Shown: positions 5,588 to 13,705, counted from the stretch's first letter. The stretch: 14,829 nt of DNA from CAYJPV01 sp964547975 (GCA_964547975.1 CAZJRM010000138.1:1-14829); one strand, 5' to 3'. The notes: a model not told the origin generated them from the letters alone. Program-made: numbers and translations.

Positions 5588-7867
5588 ATGCGTTCGTGCC
5601 GTGTGTTCGTCGTAGCGTTGATCGTGGTGTTGGCCATCGGGGCGATCGTGCGCGCCGAAGGCACGTCGCCCGTGCCGGCGTGGAACCAGGAACTGAGCCG
5701 GTTGGAAGGCGCGTTGCGCCAGGCGCCTGTGGACGATGCCGCGGCCCGAGACCGCCTCGCGGCCGACGTGTCGCGTCTTCGCAAGGACGTCGAGTCGTTC
5801 CTGGCGACGTTCCCGCCCGCCATCGACGCGCAGCCGGCGTGGCTCGAGGCCGCGGGCGTGGCCTCGACCGTCGAGGCCCTCGCCGCCGAAATCGGCCGGC
5901 TTCGCGCCGCCGTGTCGCGCATCGACCAGTCGTTGCGCGCCGGAGGTGACGGTGCGTTCTACCTCGGCCGCGTGGACGTCGAAGTGACCGCCAGTGCGAC
6001 GGCCTCGCCCACTGTCGAACTGGCGCCGGTGGGCGCCGCCGTCATCGGCGCCGAAGAACTGCGTTCGCATAACAAGGTCGCCCTCGCCGAGGCGTTGTCG
6101 CTCGCGCCAGGCGTCAGCTTCTCGCGTATCGGCCAGCGCAACGAACAATCGATCTATGTGCGCGGGTTCGACATTCGCCAGGTGCCGCTCTTCATCGACG
6201 GCATCCCGGTCTACACGCCGTACGACGGTTACGCCGATCTCGGGCGCTTCACGACGTTCGATGTCGCCGAACTCCGCGTCTCCAGGGGCTTCAGCTCGGT
6301 GCTCTACGGCGCCAACGCCCTTGGCGGCGCCATCAACGTCGTCTCGCGGCGGCCCACGGGCCGCATCGAAGGCCTGGCCGGCGTCGGCATGGCCTCGGGG
6401 CCGTCGAAGAACGCTTATCTCAACCTCGGCACACGTCTAGACCGCTTCTACGCCCAGGGCGGCGCGTCCTTCATCCAGGCCGACACGTTCCCGATGTCCG
6501 GGGACTTCGTCGCCTCGAAGAACGAAGACGGCGGCGATCGAAACAACGCGTTCCGCGAAGACATCAAGTTCAACGTCAAGCTGGGCTTCACCGCGCGCGA
6601 GAGCGACGAATATGCCATCAGTTACGTCGGCCAGCGCGGCGAGAAGGGCAACCCGCCCTACGCCGGAACCGACTCGGGCGTGAAGGTCCGCTTCTGGAAG
6701 TGGCCCTACTGGGACAAGGACAGCGTCTACCTCGTCACGAACACCAACCTCGGCAAGGCGGGTTACCTGCGCGGCCGCGGGTTCTACGACATCTACGACA
6801 ACGCGCTCTACGCCTACGACGATGCGACCTTCGCGACGCAGGCGAAGGCATCGTCGTTCAAGAGCCTGTATCACGACACGACCATCGGCGGCTCCGTCGA
6901 GTGGGGCGCGGCCATCGGCAGCCACCAGATGCTGCGTGCCGCGTTCCACCTGAAGAACGACTACCACCAGGAACACAATGTCGGCGACCCGGTCCAGAAG
7001 AAGGAAGGACGCATCATCTCGGTTGGCATCGAAGACAGTGTGACCCTGTCGTCGCGCCTCTCGGTCGTCGCCGGCATCAGCAGTGACTGGCAGACGACGT
7101 CAAAGGCCGAAAACCTGGAGTCCGGGAAGATTGTCAACCTGCCGATGGGCGACACGAGCGGCGTCAACCCGCAGCTCGGCGTGTTCTTCGGCGTCCCGTC
7201 GGGGCTGCTGCGCGCGACCGTCTCGCACAAGACCCGTCTGCCCTCGATCAAGGACCGCTACTCGTACAAGCTCGGCACCGCGATTCCGAACCCCGACCTC
7301 AAGCCGGAGCGCGCGACGACGGCCGAGACGGGATACCAGGGCGCGATCGGTACGCGGACGTCGGTGTCGGCGAGCGTGTTCTACAGCCGGATTACCGACC
7401 TCATCCAGCGGTTCTACGTCCAGCCGAACATCAGCCAGCAGCGGAACATCGGCAAGGTGTCGTCGGCCGGCGCCGAATTCGATGTGCGCACCCGCGTCGC
7501 GCGTTGGCTCGACCTGTCGGCCAGTTACTCGTACCTCAACCGCGACAACCTCAGCGACTCCACCGTGCCGCTGACCGAGACCCCGGTCCACAAGGGCATT
7601 GCCACGGTCTCCATCGAGCCGGTGCGCCAGCTACGCGTCTCGGGCAACGTCGAATACGAGTCGGGACGACAGACGCTGAACGAGTCAAGCCGACTGTTCG
7701 ACGTGCCGGACTTCGCCACCGTCAGCGCGAAGGCGACGTACGCGGTCGGCCGGGGCCTCGACGTGGACCTGAGCGTGACGAACCTCTTCGACCGGAACAT
7801 CTGGATTGCCGATGGCTATCCCGAGGCGGGTCGGACCGTGCTCGCAGGGTTGCGGTATAGATTCTAG
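5588..7867 (+). CDS. TonB-dependent outer-membrane receptor
   Basis: A 759-residue outer-membrane receptor of the kind that takes up scarce ligands using TonB energy. Residues 1-23 are a signal peptide. Residues 30-118 form an Ala/Leu/Arg-rich helical, coiled-coil-like stretch (e.g. DRLAADVSRLRKDVES) that is not usual in this family. Residues 130-255 are the plug, with ALSLAPGVSFSR, IYVRGFDIRQVPLFIDGIP and the LYGANALGGAINVVSRRP signature. The rest is a 22-strand barrel with the late LPSIKDRYSYKLG and NPDLKPERATTAETGY motifs, ending in a terminal Phe (GLRYRF) as needed for barrel assembly. GAGGAG precedes the ATG. It follows the TupA-like gene by 184 bases, so tungstate/molybdate, or a chelate of it, is a possible ligand. 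The sequence alone does not tell the substrate. Confidence 0.93.
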   Translation: MRSCRVFVVALIVVLAIGAIVRAEGTSPVPAWNQELSRLEGALRQAPVDDAAARDRLAADVSRLRKDVESFLATFPPAIDAQPAWLEAAGVASTVEALAAEIGRLRAAVSRIDQSLRAGGDGAFYLGRVDVEVTASATASPTVELAPVGAAVIGAEELRSHNKVALAEALSLAPGVSFSRIGQRNEQSIYVRGFDIRQVPLFIDGIPVYTPYDGYADLGRFTTFDVAELRVSRGFSSVLYGANALGGAINVVSRRPTGRIEGLAGVGMASGPSKNAYLNLGTRLDRFYAQGGASFIQADTFPMSGDFVASKNEDGGDRNNAFREDIKFNVKLGFTARESDEYAISYVGQRGEKGNPPYAGTDSGVKVRFWKWPYWDKDSVYLVTNTNLGKAGYLRGRGFYDIYDNALYAYDDATFATQAKASSFKSLYHDTTIGGSVEWGAAIGSHQMLRAAFHLKNDYHQEHNVGDPVQKKEGRIISVGIEDSVTLSSRLSVVAGISSDWQTTSKAENLESGKIVNLPMGDTSGVNPQLGVFFGVPSGLLRATVSHKTRLPSIKDRYSYKLGTAIPNPDLKPERATTAETGYQGAIGTRTSVSASVFYSRITDLIQRFYVQPNISQQRNIGKVSSAGAEFDVRTRVARWLDLSASYSYLNRDNLSDSTVPLTETPVHKGIATVSIEPVRQLRVSGNVEYESGRQTLNESSRLFDVPDFATVSAKATYAVGRGLDVDLSVTNLFDRNIWIADGYPEAGRTVLAGLRYRF

Positions 7868-7887
7868 GCGAGAGGCGAGAGGCGAGA
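7867..7887 (+). repeat. GGCGAGA tandem repeat (three copies)
   Basis: Three perfect 7-bp units begin at the last base of the receptor's stop codon and lead into the hairpin-forming G/C-rich repeat. The length suits replication slippage. Confidence 0.6.
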
Positions 7888-7888
7888 G

Positions 7889-7952
7889 GGTTGGGGATCA
7901 GGAATTGGGCCAATCCCCAATCCCCAATCCCCAACCCCCAATCCCCAATCCC
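7889..7952. repeat. G/C-rich repeat between convergent receptor and tpiA genes; hairpin and G-quadruplex motif
   Basis: GGTTGGGGAT (7889-7898) is the perfect complement of ATCCCCAACC (7927-7936), and ATTGG/CCAAT lies inside, so a hairpin can form from either strand and may act as a bidirectional terminator. On the minus strand 7915-7952 reads as five or more G-runs with ATT or TT loops, starting about seven bases after the tpiA stop. Confidence 0.6.
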
Positions 7953-7958
7953 AGGAAA

Positions 7959-8717
7959 CTAGCCCCGCGCGCCCTGGACGATCTTCACGAACGACTGCGG
8001 GTCGAGGCTGGCCCCGCCGACGAGCGCGCCGTCGACATCGGGCAGCGCCATCAGTTCCTTCACGTTGTCCGGCTTCACCGAACCGCCGTAGAGGATGTGG
8101 CACTGCGCGGCGGCGTCGGCATTCCACCACTCGGCGAGGCGCGCGCGGATGGCCGCGTGCGCTTCGCCCGCCTGGGCCGGCGTCGCGTTGCGGCCCGTCC
8201 CGATGGCCCACACCGGTTCGTACGCAATGACGATGGCGGCCACCTGGTCGGGGGTGAGGCCCTTGAGGCCTTCACGCACCTGGCGGTCGAGCACGGCCAT
8301 CATCGGGCCGCCGTCGCGTTCTTCGAGGGTTTCGCCCACGCACACGATCGGCGTGAGGTCGGCGGCGAGCGCGGCCATCAGCTTCTTGTTGACCGCCTCG
8401 TCGGTGTCGCCGAAGACGCGGCGGCGTTCCGAGTGGCCGATGATGACGTACTCGGCGCCCGTGTCCTTGATCATCGCCGCGCTGATGCCGCTCGTGAACG
8501 CGCCTTCGCGTTCCCAGTGCAGGTCCTGCGCCGAGATGCCGACGTTCGTGTGTTTCGCCATCTCCGCGGCCGCGTAGAGCGCGGTGAACGGCGGCGACAG
8601 CACGATCTCGACGTCGGTAATGTCCTTGACCAGTTCGGTGAACGTCTTCAGGTACGCCACGGCCTCGGGCACCGTCTTGTACATTTTCCAGTTGGCGGCG
8701 ATGAAGGGAATACGCAT
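7959..8717 (-). CDS. tpiA: Triosephosphate isomerase
   Basis: Interconverts dihydroxyacetone phosphate and glyceraldehyde 3-phosphate in the cytoplasm. The 252-residue protein has normal length and all catalytic groups: Asn9 and Lys11 in AANWKM, His95 in IIGHSERR, and Glu167 in the signature AYEPVWAIGTG. The phosphate-binding loops AIGTG and LYGGSV (from 209) are intact. The start is the ATG at 8715-8717, which gives the standard N-terminus; no clear Shine-Dalgarno is visible, and the spacer to pgk (99 bases) is filled by a long G/C-rich inverted repeat. It is the third gene of a gap-pgk-tpiA run on the minus strand. Confidence 0.98.
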   Translation of the reverse strand: MRIPFIAANWKMYKTVPEAVAYLKTFTELVKDITDVEIVLSPPFTALYAAAEMAKHTNVGISAQDLHWEREGAFTSGISAAMIKDTGAEYVIIGHSERRRVFGDTDEAVNKKLMAALAADLTPIVCVGETLEERDGGPMMAVLDRQVREGLKGLTPDQVAAIVIAYEPVWAIGTGRNATPAQAGEAHAAIRARLAEWWNADAAAQCHILYGGSVKPDNVKELMALPDVDGALVGGASLDPQSFVKIVQGARG

Positions 8718-8731
8718 GGGTGATTCTTGCT

Positions 8732-8811
8732 GGGATTGGGGATCGGGGATTGGGGACTGGGGAAAGGCAGGGGATCGTCGCCAACCCCCAATCCCGAATC
8801 CCCAATCCCCC
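8732..8811. repeat. Long G-rich/C-rich inverted repeat between pgk and tpiA
   Basis: The plus strand carries five G-runs with ATT, ATC or ACT loops (8732-8762), then C-runs (8781-8811) whose complement is nearly the same sequence: about 27 of 31 positions match, including a 12-base and a 10-base perfect block. The pgk-tpiA transcript could form a long hairpin, or a G-quadruplex starting six bases past the pgk stop. Confidence 0.7.
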
Positions 8812-8816
8812 GTCCG

Positions 8817-10010
8817 TTACTTGTCAGTGAGCGCCGCGACCCCCGGCAGCACCGCGCCGCCGAGGAACTCGAGTGACGCGCCGCCGCCGGTGGAGATGTG
8901 CGTGATCTGATCGGTCACGCCGGCTTTCGCCACCGCCGAGACGGAGTCGCCGCCGCCGATGATGGGCGTGCCCTTCACGGCCGCGACGGCCTTCGCCACC
9001 GCCGTCGTGCCGGCGTCGAACGGGCTCGTCTCGAACACGCCCATCGGGCCGTTCCACACGACGGTCTTCGCGCCGCCGATGATGCCGGCATACGCCGCCG
9101 CGGTCGTCGCCCCGATGTCGAGGCCCATCCGCTCGCCGATGGCCGGGTCGTCCACGTTCAGCGTCGCGGTCGCCACGCCGGCTTCGATCTTCTCGGCCAC
9201 GACGTGGTCCACCGGCAGCTCGAGGCGGACGCCGCGTTCCGCCGCACGCGCCACGACCGCACGCGCCGCGTCCTGCTTGTCGTCTTCGACGAGGGACTTG
9301 CCGACCGGCAGGCCCTTGGCCTTGAAGAACGTGTAGGCCATCGCGCCGCCGATGATGAGCGTGTCGACGCGGCCGAGGAAGTTCTCGATGACTTCGATCT
9401 TGTCCGACACCTTGGCGCCGCCGAGGATGGCCACGAACGGCCGCTCCGGCGATTCGAGCGCCATGCCGAGGTACTTCAGCTCGTCTTCCATCAGGAAGCC
9501 GGCTGCGGCCTTCGGCAGGAGCTTCGCCATGCCTTCCGTCGACGCGTGCGCGCGGTGCGACGAGCCGAACGCGTCGTTCACGTAGAGATCGGCCAACTCG
9601 GCCAGCTTCGCGGCGAACGCCGGGTCGTTCTTCTCTTCTTCCTTGTGGAAGCGCACGTTCTCGAGGACCACGAGGTTGTGGCCCTGGGCCTGCGCCTGGG
9701 CGATGGCCATCTTTGCCGGCTCGCCGACGCAGTCGAGCCCGAAACTCACGGCGCGGTCGAGCAGTTTGGCCAGGTGCGCGGCCACCGGCTCGAGCGAGAA
9801 CTCGGGCGCCGGCCCGCCCTTGGGCCGCCCGAGGTGCGACGCCAGGATGACGGTCGCGCCCTGCTCGAGGGCGTACTTGATGGTGGGCAGCGACGCCCGC
9901 ACCCGCGTGTCGTCCTTGATGCGCCCTTCCTTGATCGGCACATTGAAATCGACGCGGATGAAGACCTTCTTGCCCTTCAGGTCGAGATCACGAATAGACA
10001 GCTTGGCCAC
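8817..10010 (-). CDS. pgk: Phosphoglycerate kinase
   Basis: Transfers phosphate from 1,3-bisphosphoglycerate to ADP in the cytoplasm, the first ATP-forming step of lower glycolysis. The 397-residue protein has the standard length. Seen in order are RVDFNVP (residues 19-25, substrate site), ASHLGRPKG, VVLENVRFHKEEE, NDAFGSSHRAHAST, ILGGAKVSDKI, VVWNGPMGVFE and the nucleotide-site loop GGGDSVSAV. The start is GTG at 10008-10010 with AGGAG five bases upstream. It lies between gap (105-base gap) and tpiA (99-base gap) on the same strand, and both spacers hold G/C-rich repeats. Confidence 0.98.
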   Translation of the reverse strand: MAKLSIRDLDLKGKKVFIRVDFNVPIKEGRIKDDTRVRASLPTIKYALEQGATVILASHLGRPKGGPAPEFSLEPVAAHLAKLLDRAVSFGLDCVGEPAKMAIAQAQAQGHNLVVLENVRFHKEEEKNDPAFAAKLAELADLYVNDAFGSSHRAHASTEGMAKLLPKAAAGFLMEDELKYLGMALESPERPFVAILGGAKVSDKIEVIENFLGRVDTLIIGGAMAYTFFKAKGLPVGKSLVEDDKQDAARAVVARAAERGVRLELPVDHVVAEKIEAGVATATLNVDDPAIGERMGLDIGATTAAAYAGIIGGAKTVVWNGPMGVFETSPFDAGTTAVAKAVAAVKGTPIIGGGDSVSAVAKAGVTDQITHISTGGGASLEFLGGAVLPGVAALTDK

Positions 10011-10040
10011 AACGACTCCTGCGGGGGGCTCTCACTGCGA

Positions 10041-10109
10041 ACGCAGGGGCAAGGAACAAGGGGCAAGGGGCACGAAGCCCCCAACCCCCAACCCCTAATC
10101 CCCAATCCC
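10041..10109. repeat. G/C-rich repeat between gap and pgk; G-quadruplex motif on the transcript strand
   Basis: On the minus strand 10078-10109 reads GGG-ATT-GGGG-ATTA-GGGG-TT-GGGGG-TT-GGGGG, beginning about seven bases after the gap stop. It is followed by C-runs (from GGGGCAAGG on the plus strand, 10046-10070), and GGGGC/GCCCC closes a small TTCGT-loop hairpin between the arms. The pgk Shine-Dalgarno lies just beyond. Confidence 0.6.
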
Positions 10110-10115
10110 AGGTGC

Positions 10116-11123
10116 CTAGAGGCCCTTCGACGCCATGTAGACTGCGAGATCCACGCAGCGCACCGAGTAGGCCCACTCGTTGTCGTACCACGACACCACC
10201 TTCACGAAGTCGCCGTCCATGACCTTCGTGCAGGCCGAGTCCACGATCGACGAATTCGAGTTGCCCCGGAAGTCGATCGACACGAGCGGCGCGTCTTCCA
10301 CCGCGAGGATGCCCTTGAGCGGGCCTGCGGCGGCGGCGCGGAACGCCGCGTTCACTTCGTCAGCCGTCGTCTTCTTCTCGACGAGCACGGCCAGGTCCAC
10401 CACCGACACGTTCGGCGTGGGCACGCGCATCGAGAACCCGTCGAGTTTCCCCTTGAGGGCCGGCAGTACTTCGCCGACGGCCTTCGCCGCGCCGGTGGTC
10501 GTCGGGATCATCGACAGTGCGGCCGCGCGGGCGCGGCGCAGGTCCTTGTGCGGGAAGTCGAGCACGTTCTGGTCGTTCGTGTAGGAGTGGATGGTCGTCA
10601 TCCAGCCCTTCTTGATCACGAACGTGTCATGGAGCACCTTGGCGAACGGCGCGAGGCAGTTCGTCGTGCACGACGCGTTGGAGATGATCACGTGCTTGGC
10701 CGGATCGTACTGCTCGTGGTTCACGCCCATCACGAACGTGCCGTCCGGGCTGGTCGCCGGTGCGGTGATGATCACGCGCTTCGCGCCCGCCGCGATGTGC
10801 TTGGCGGCATCGTCACGCTTGGTGAACTTGCCCGTGCCTTCGAACACGATGTCGACGCCCAGGTCCTTCCACGGCAGCGCCGCGGGGTCCTTCTGCGACA
10901 GCACCTGGAACTTGTCGCCGTTGACGCTGATCCAGCCGTCGCCGGATTCGATCGTGGCGTCGAGGTTGCCCAGGATCGAGTCGTACTTCAAGAGATGCGC
11001 GAGGGTCTTGGTGTCGGTGATGTCGTTCACCGCCACGAAGTCGAACTCCTTGTTTCCCATCGCGGCGCGCATGATATTGCGGCCAATGCGGCCGAACCCG
11101 TTGATCCCTACACGAATAGCCAT
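10116..11123 (-). CDS. gap: Glyceraldehyde-3-phosphate dehydrogenase, type I
   Basis: Oxidises glyceraldehyde 3-phosphate to 1,3-bisphosphoglycerate with NAD in the cytoplasm. The 335-residue product begins MAIRVGINGFGRIGR (Rossmann loop). Asp34 in VNDI points to NAD rather than NADP. Cys152 in SNASCTTNC is the nucleophile and His179 in TTIHSYT its partner. WYDNEWAYS near the C-terminus is also present. I chose the ATG at 11121-11123 since GGGAGGG lies four to five bases upstream and the family N-terminus starts there; an in-frame upstream extension to 11252 has no family counterpart. It is the first gene of gap-pgk-tpiA, with a leader of about 130 bases from the predicted promoter. Confidence 0.98.
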   Translation of the reverse strand: MAIRVGINGFGRIGRNIMRAAMGNKEFDFVAVNDITDTKTLAHLLKYDSILGNLDATIESGDGWISVNGDKFQVLSQKDPAALPWKDLGVDIVFEGTGKFTKRDDAAKHIAAGAKRVIITAPATSPDGTFVMGVNHEQYDPAKHVIISNASCTTNCLAPFAKVLHDTFVIKKGWMTTIHSYTNDQNVLDFPHKDLRRARAAALSMIPTTTGAAKAVGEVLPALKGKLDGFSMRVPTPNVSVVDLAVLVEKKTTADEVNAAFRAAAAGPLKGILAVEDAPLVSIDFRGNSNSSIVDSACTKVMDGDFVKVVSWYDNEWAYSVRCVDLAVYMASKGL

Positions 11124-11258
11124 CTGACCCTCCCGCATGACGCCGGCAACGGCCGCCAACAGCGGCGGCGGAAGACGGCGGTAAGTAGCCGTGTGAGTGG
11201 TGGGGGACCGGCGCGGCCGGGTGGGGGAACCGTCGGACCGGGCCAACGCCAATACGAC

Positions 11259-11287
11259 ATTCTATTGGGCTGCTTCTGCAGGGTCAA
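11259..11287 (-). promoter_or_regulatory. Sigma-70-type promoter for gap-pgk-tpiA
   Basis: On the minus strand TTGACC (11282-11287) and TAGAAT (11259-11264) are separated by exactly 17 bases. The predicted start is near 11252, giving an untranslated leader of about 130 bases before gap. The promoter lies in the 193-base gap between the divergent gap and waaA genes, so its use may affect both. I see no comparably good promoter facing waaA. Confidence 0.65.
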
Positions 11288-11316
11288 ACCCGCGTGGTAT
11301 CGTGGGGTGGCGCCCG

Positions 11317-12648
11317 ATGTACCTTTTCTACAGCCTGTTGACCGTCGTGTTTTTCGCGCTGACCTGGCCGTACTTTCTCTACCAGTCGTTCCGCCACGGA
11401 AAATACGTCATCAACCTGCCCGAACGCCTCGGAATCCTGCCCGTTTCGCTGAATCTCGACCGTGAACCGTCCATCTGGATCCAGGCCGTGTCGGTGGGCG
11501 AGACGCTGGTCGCCCGGGCGATTGCCGCCGACCTGAAGGCGGCCTACCCGAATCTCAAGCTCTTCATCTCGACGACGACGATCACGGGCCAGCAGATCGC
11601 GCGGCGGCAGATCCCCGCGGCGGACGGCGTGTTCTACTTCCCCATCGACCTGACGTTCATCGTGCGCCGGACGCTCGACGTCGTGCAGCCCCGGCTGTTC
11701 GTGATGATGGAAACCGAGATCTGGCCAAACCTGCTGCGCGAGTGCCGCCGCCGCGGCATCCGGACGGCTGTCGTCAACGGGCGGATTTCGGCGCGGTCGT
11801 ACCCGCGTTACCGCCTCGGGCGGCCAATCTTCCGCCGCGTGTTCGCGCTGGTCGACCGGTTCTGCGTGCAGGGCGAAGAGTCGAAAGCCCGGCTGATCGA
11901 CCTCGGCGCGCCGCCGGAACGCGTGAGCGTGACGGGCAGCCTCAAGTTCGATTCGCTCGACGCCTCGGGCGACGGCAACCACGCCGCCGATCGTGTCCTC
12001 CGCCTGTTCGGCAACGTCGACGGACGTCCCGTGATCGTGGCGGGCAGCACGTTTCCCGGCGAAGACGAGATCCTGCTGCGCGGCTTCGAACGCGTGCGCA
12101 CGCTGATGCCCGGCGCTCTGCTCATCCTGGCGCCGCGTCGTCCCGAGCGGTTTGCCGAGGTCGAAGCGCTCGCGAAGGACACGGGGCTGAGGACCATCCG
12201 CCGTACGTCGCTGACGCCCGGCGACGCCCTGCGCGCCGACATCGTCATTCTCGACACGCTTGGTGAACTGGCGCACGTCTACCACCTGGCCACGGCGGTG
12301 TTCGTCGGCGGCAGCATGGTCGACATGGGGGGACACAATATCCTCGAGCCGGCGGCGGTGGGCAAGGCGATCGTGTTCGGCCCTCACATGGAGAACTTCC
12401 GCGAGATCGCCGAGACCTTCCTGCGCGGCGCGGCGGCCGTCCAGGTGGCCACGCCGCGCGAACTCGAGGACACGCTGCTCGACCTCTGCGCGAACGCGGC
12501 GCGCCGCGACCGCCTCGGCACGGCGGCTCGTGCCCTCGTGGCGGCGAATCGCGGCGCGAAGCAGCGGAGCCTCGACGCGCTGGCGACGCTGCTGCCGCCG
12601 CCGAGGTCCGCCTCAGGCGGCCATGTCATTCCGTTTCCGGTGAGCTGA
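11317..12648 (+). CDS. waaA: 3-deoxy-D-manno-octulosonic acid (Kdo) transferase
   Basis: Attaches Kdo from CMP-Kdo to the lipid A precursor on the inner face of the inner membrane. The protein has 443 residues. Residues 1-22 form an N-terminal membrane anchor, as in WaaA. Glu62 in QAVSVGET is the expected catalytic base. Further family motifs are METEIWPNLL (131-140), VNGRIS, VAGSTFPGEDE, GGSMVDMGGHNILEPAAVGK and FGPHMENF. The ATG at 11317 is preferred over the open frame upstream because the anchor starts directly there; GTGGGGTGG about seven bases upstream may serve as a weak Shine-Dalgarno. It is the first gene of the LPS run, divergent from gap. One or two Kdo additions cannot be told apart from sequence. 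Confidence 0.95.
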   Translation: MYLFYSLLTVVFFALTWPYFLYQSFRHGKYVINLPERLGILPVSLNLDREPSIWIQAVSVGETLVARAIAADLKAAYPNLKLFISTTTITGQQIARRQIPAADGVFYFPIDLTFIVRRTLDVVQPRLFVMMETEIWPNLLRECRRRGIRTAVVNGRISARSYPRYRLGRPIFRRVFALVDRFCVQGEESKARLIDLGAPPERVSVTGSLKFDSLDASGDGNHAADRVLRLFGNVDGRPVIVAGSTFPGEDEILLRGFERVRTLMPGALLILAPRRPERFAEVEALAKDTGLRTIRRTSLTPGDALRADIVILDTLGELAHVYHLATAVFVGGSMVDMGGHNILEPAAVGKAIVFGPHMENFREIAETFLRGAAAVQVATPRELEDTLLDLCANAARRDRLGTAARALVAANRGAKQRSLDALATLLPPPRSASGGHVIPFPVS

Positions 12649-12661
12649 TCGAATCGCCGAC

Positions 12662-13705
12662 ATGTCATTCGCGAGCGATCTCTACGCGCGTGCGGCCCGG
12701 GCCCGGCGGCGGTCGTGGGAGCGACCCGGACGACGGCGCGCCCTCGACCGGGCCGTCGTCAGCGTGGGCAATCTGCGGGTTGGCGGCACGGGCAAGACGC
12801 CTGTGGTGTCCCACGTTGCGCAGGTGCTGCTTGCCGCCGGGGAGCGGCCCGCGATCCTGAGCCGCGGATACGCGCGGCGCTCGCCATCCGCCGCCGTCGT
12901 CGTGGTGTCGGACGGCGTCCGGATTCGAGGCGACCTCGATCGATCGGGCGACGAGCCGCTGATGCTGGCGCGGGCGTTGCCCGGCGTGGTCGTGCTCGTC
13001 TGTGCCGATCGCCACCGCGCCGGGCGGGTGGCGGAGGGCACGCTCGGCACCACCGTGCACGTCCTCGATGATGGGTTTCAGCACCTTCCGCTCGCGCGTG
13101 ACGTGGACCTGGTGATCGTGACTGCCGACGACCTCCAGGATCCGAGGACGTTGCCGTCGGGACGACTGCGCGAGGCGCTGGGCACCGCGGCACTGGCGGA
13201 TGCGATTCTCGTGCCCGACGTGACCGCGGACGAGGCGGCCGGCATCGCCACGCGGCTTGGCGCGCCGAGGGGATTCGCGATTCGGACCACGGTTGGCCCG
13301 CCCCGCAGGCTCGATGTCGAGGCCGTGTCCGCTCCTCTCGAACCCGGCACGCCGGTGCTGGCCGTGGCCGGCATCGCGCGGCCCGAGCGTTTTTTCGATG
13401 CGGCCGCGCGCACGGGGCACCCGGTTGCGGGTACGATGGTGTTCCGGGATCATCACCGGTACTCGGCGTCGGACGTTCGCCGTCTCGTGTCCGCGGCCGC
13501 CCGATCCGGCGCCGGCGCGATCCTGACGACGGAGAAAGACTCGATGCGGCTGCTGGCGTTCCGGCCGTGGCCGATGGCACTGGCGTGGCTGCCCGTCACC
13601 TCGGTGGTGGAACCGGCCCCTGCCTTCCGCGAATGGCTGCTGACGCGCGTCCGCGCGGCACGGCCGTCCGCCGGGGCGCCTCAGACGAAGCGGGAGAACG
13701 GGTGA
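12662..13705 (+). CDS. lpxK: Tetraacyldisaccharide 4'-kinase
   Basis: Phosphorylates the 4' position of the lipid A disaccharide at the inner membrane, the sixth step of the Raetz pathway. The product is 347 residues. It carries the family's P-loop VGNLRVGGTGKTP (35-47), SRGYARR (67-73), GDEP (96-99), ADRHRAG and the conserved DDGFQH (136-141), then TTEKDSMR near residue 290. The N-terminal amphipathic region that touches the membrane is short and Arg-rich. The ATG lies 13 bases after waaA, with no convincing Shine-Dalgarno, so reinitiation from waaA is plausible. It overlaps the next gene by four bases. Confidence 0.95.
   Translation: MSFASDLYARAARARRRSWERPGRRRALDRAVVSVGNLRVGGTGKTPVVSHVAQVLLAAGERPAILSRGYARRSPSAAVVVVSDGVRIRGDLDRSGDEPLMLARALPGVVVLVCADRHRAGRVAEGTLGTTVHVLDDGFQHLPLARDVDLVIVTADDLQDPRTLPSGRLREALGTAALADAILVPDVTADEAAGIATRLGAPRGFAIRTTVGPPRRLDVEAVSAPLEPGTPVLAVAGIARPERFFDAAARTGHPVAGTMVFRDHHRYSASDVRRLVSAAARSGAGAILTTEKDSMRLLAFRPWPMALAWLPVTSVVEPAPAFREWLLTRVRAARPSAGAPQTKRENG

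Noticed and set aside
7806..8723. A 305-codon plus-strand open frame opposite tpiA
   Set aside because: It crosses the receptor's end and the intergenic repeat and is antisense to tpiA; no protein-like sequence.
7867..8811. G/C-rich repeats as a CRISPR array
   Set aside because: Units are 7-8 bases with no spacers, and no cas genes are near.
11124..11252. Longer in-frame start for gap
   Set aside because: The added residues have no family counterpart, the frame would start at the predicted transcription start, and a good Shine-Dalgarno precedes the ATG at 11123.
8898..11465. An 855-codon plus-strand open frame opposite pgk and gap
   Set aside because: It is antisense to two certain genes, with an Arg/His/Val-rich composition and no motif.
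13567..13701. Longer start for the acyltransferase
   Set aside because: It lies wholly inside lpxK; the GTG at 13702 with the GTGA overlap and GGGAG is better.
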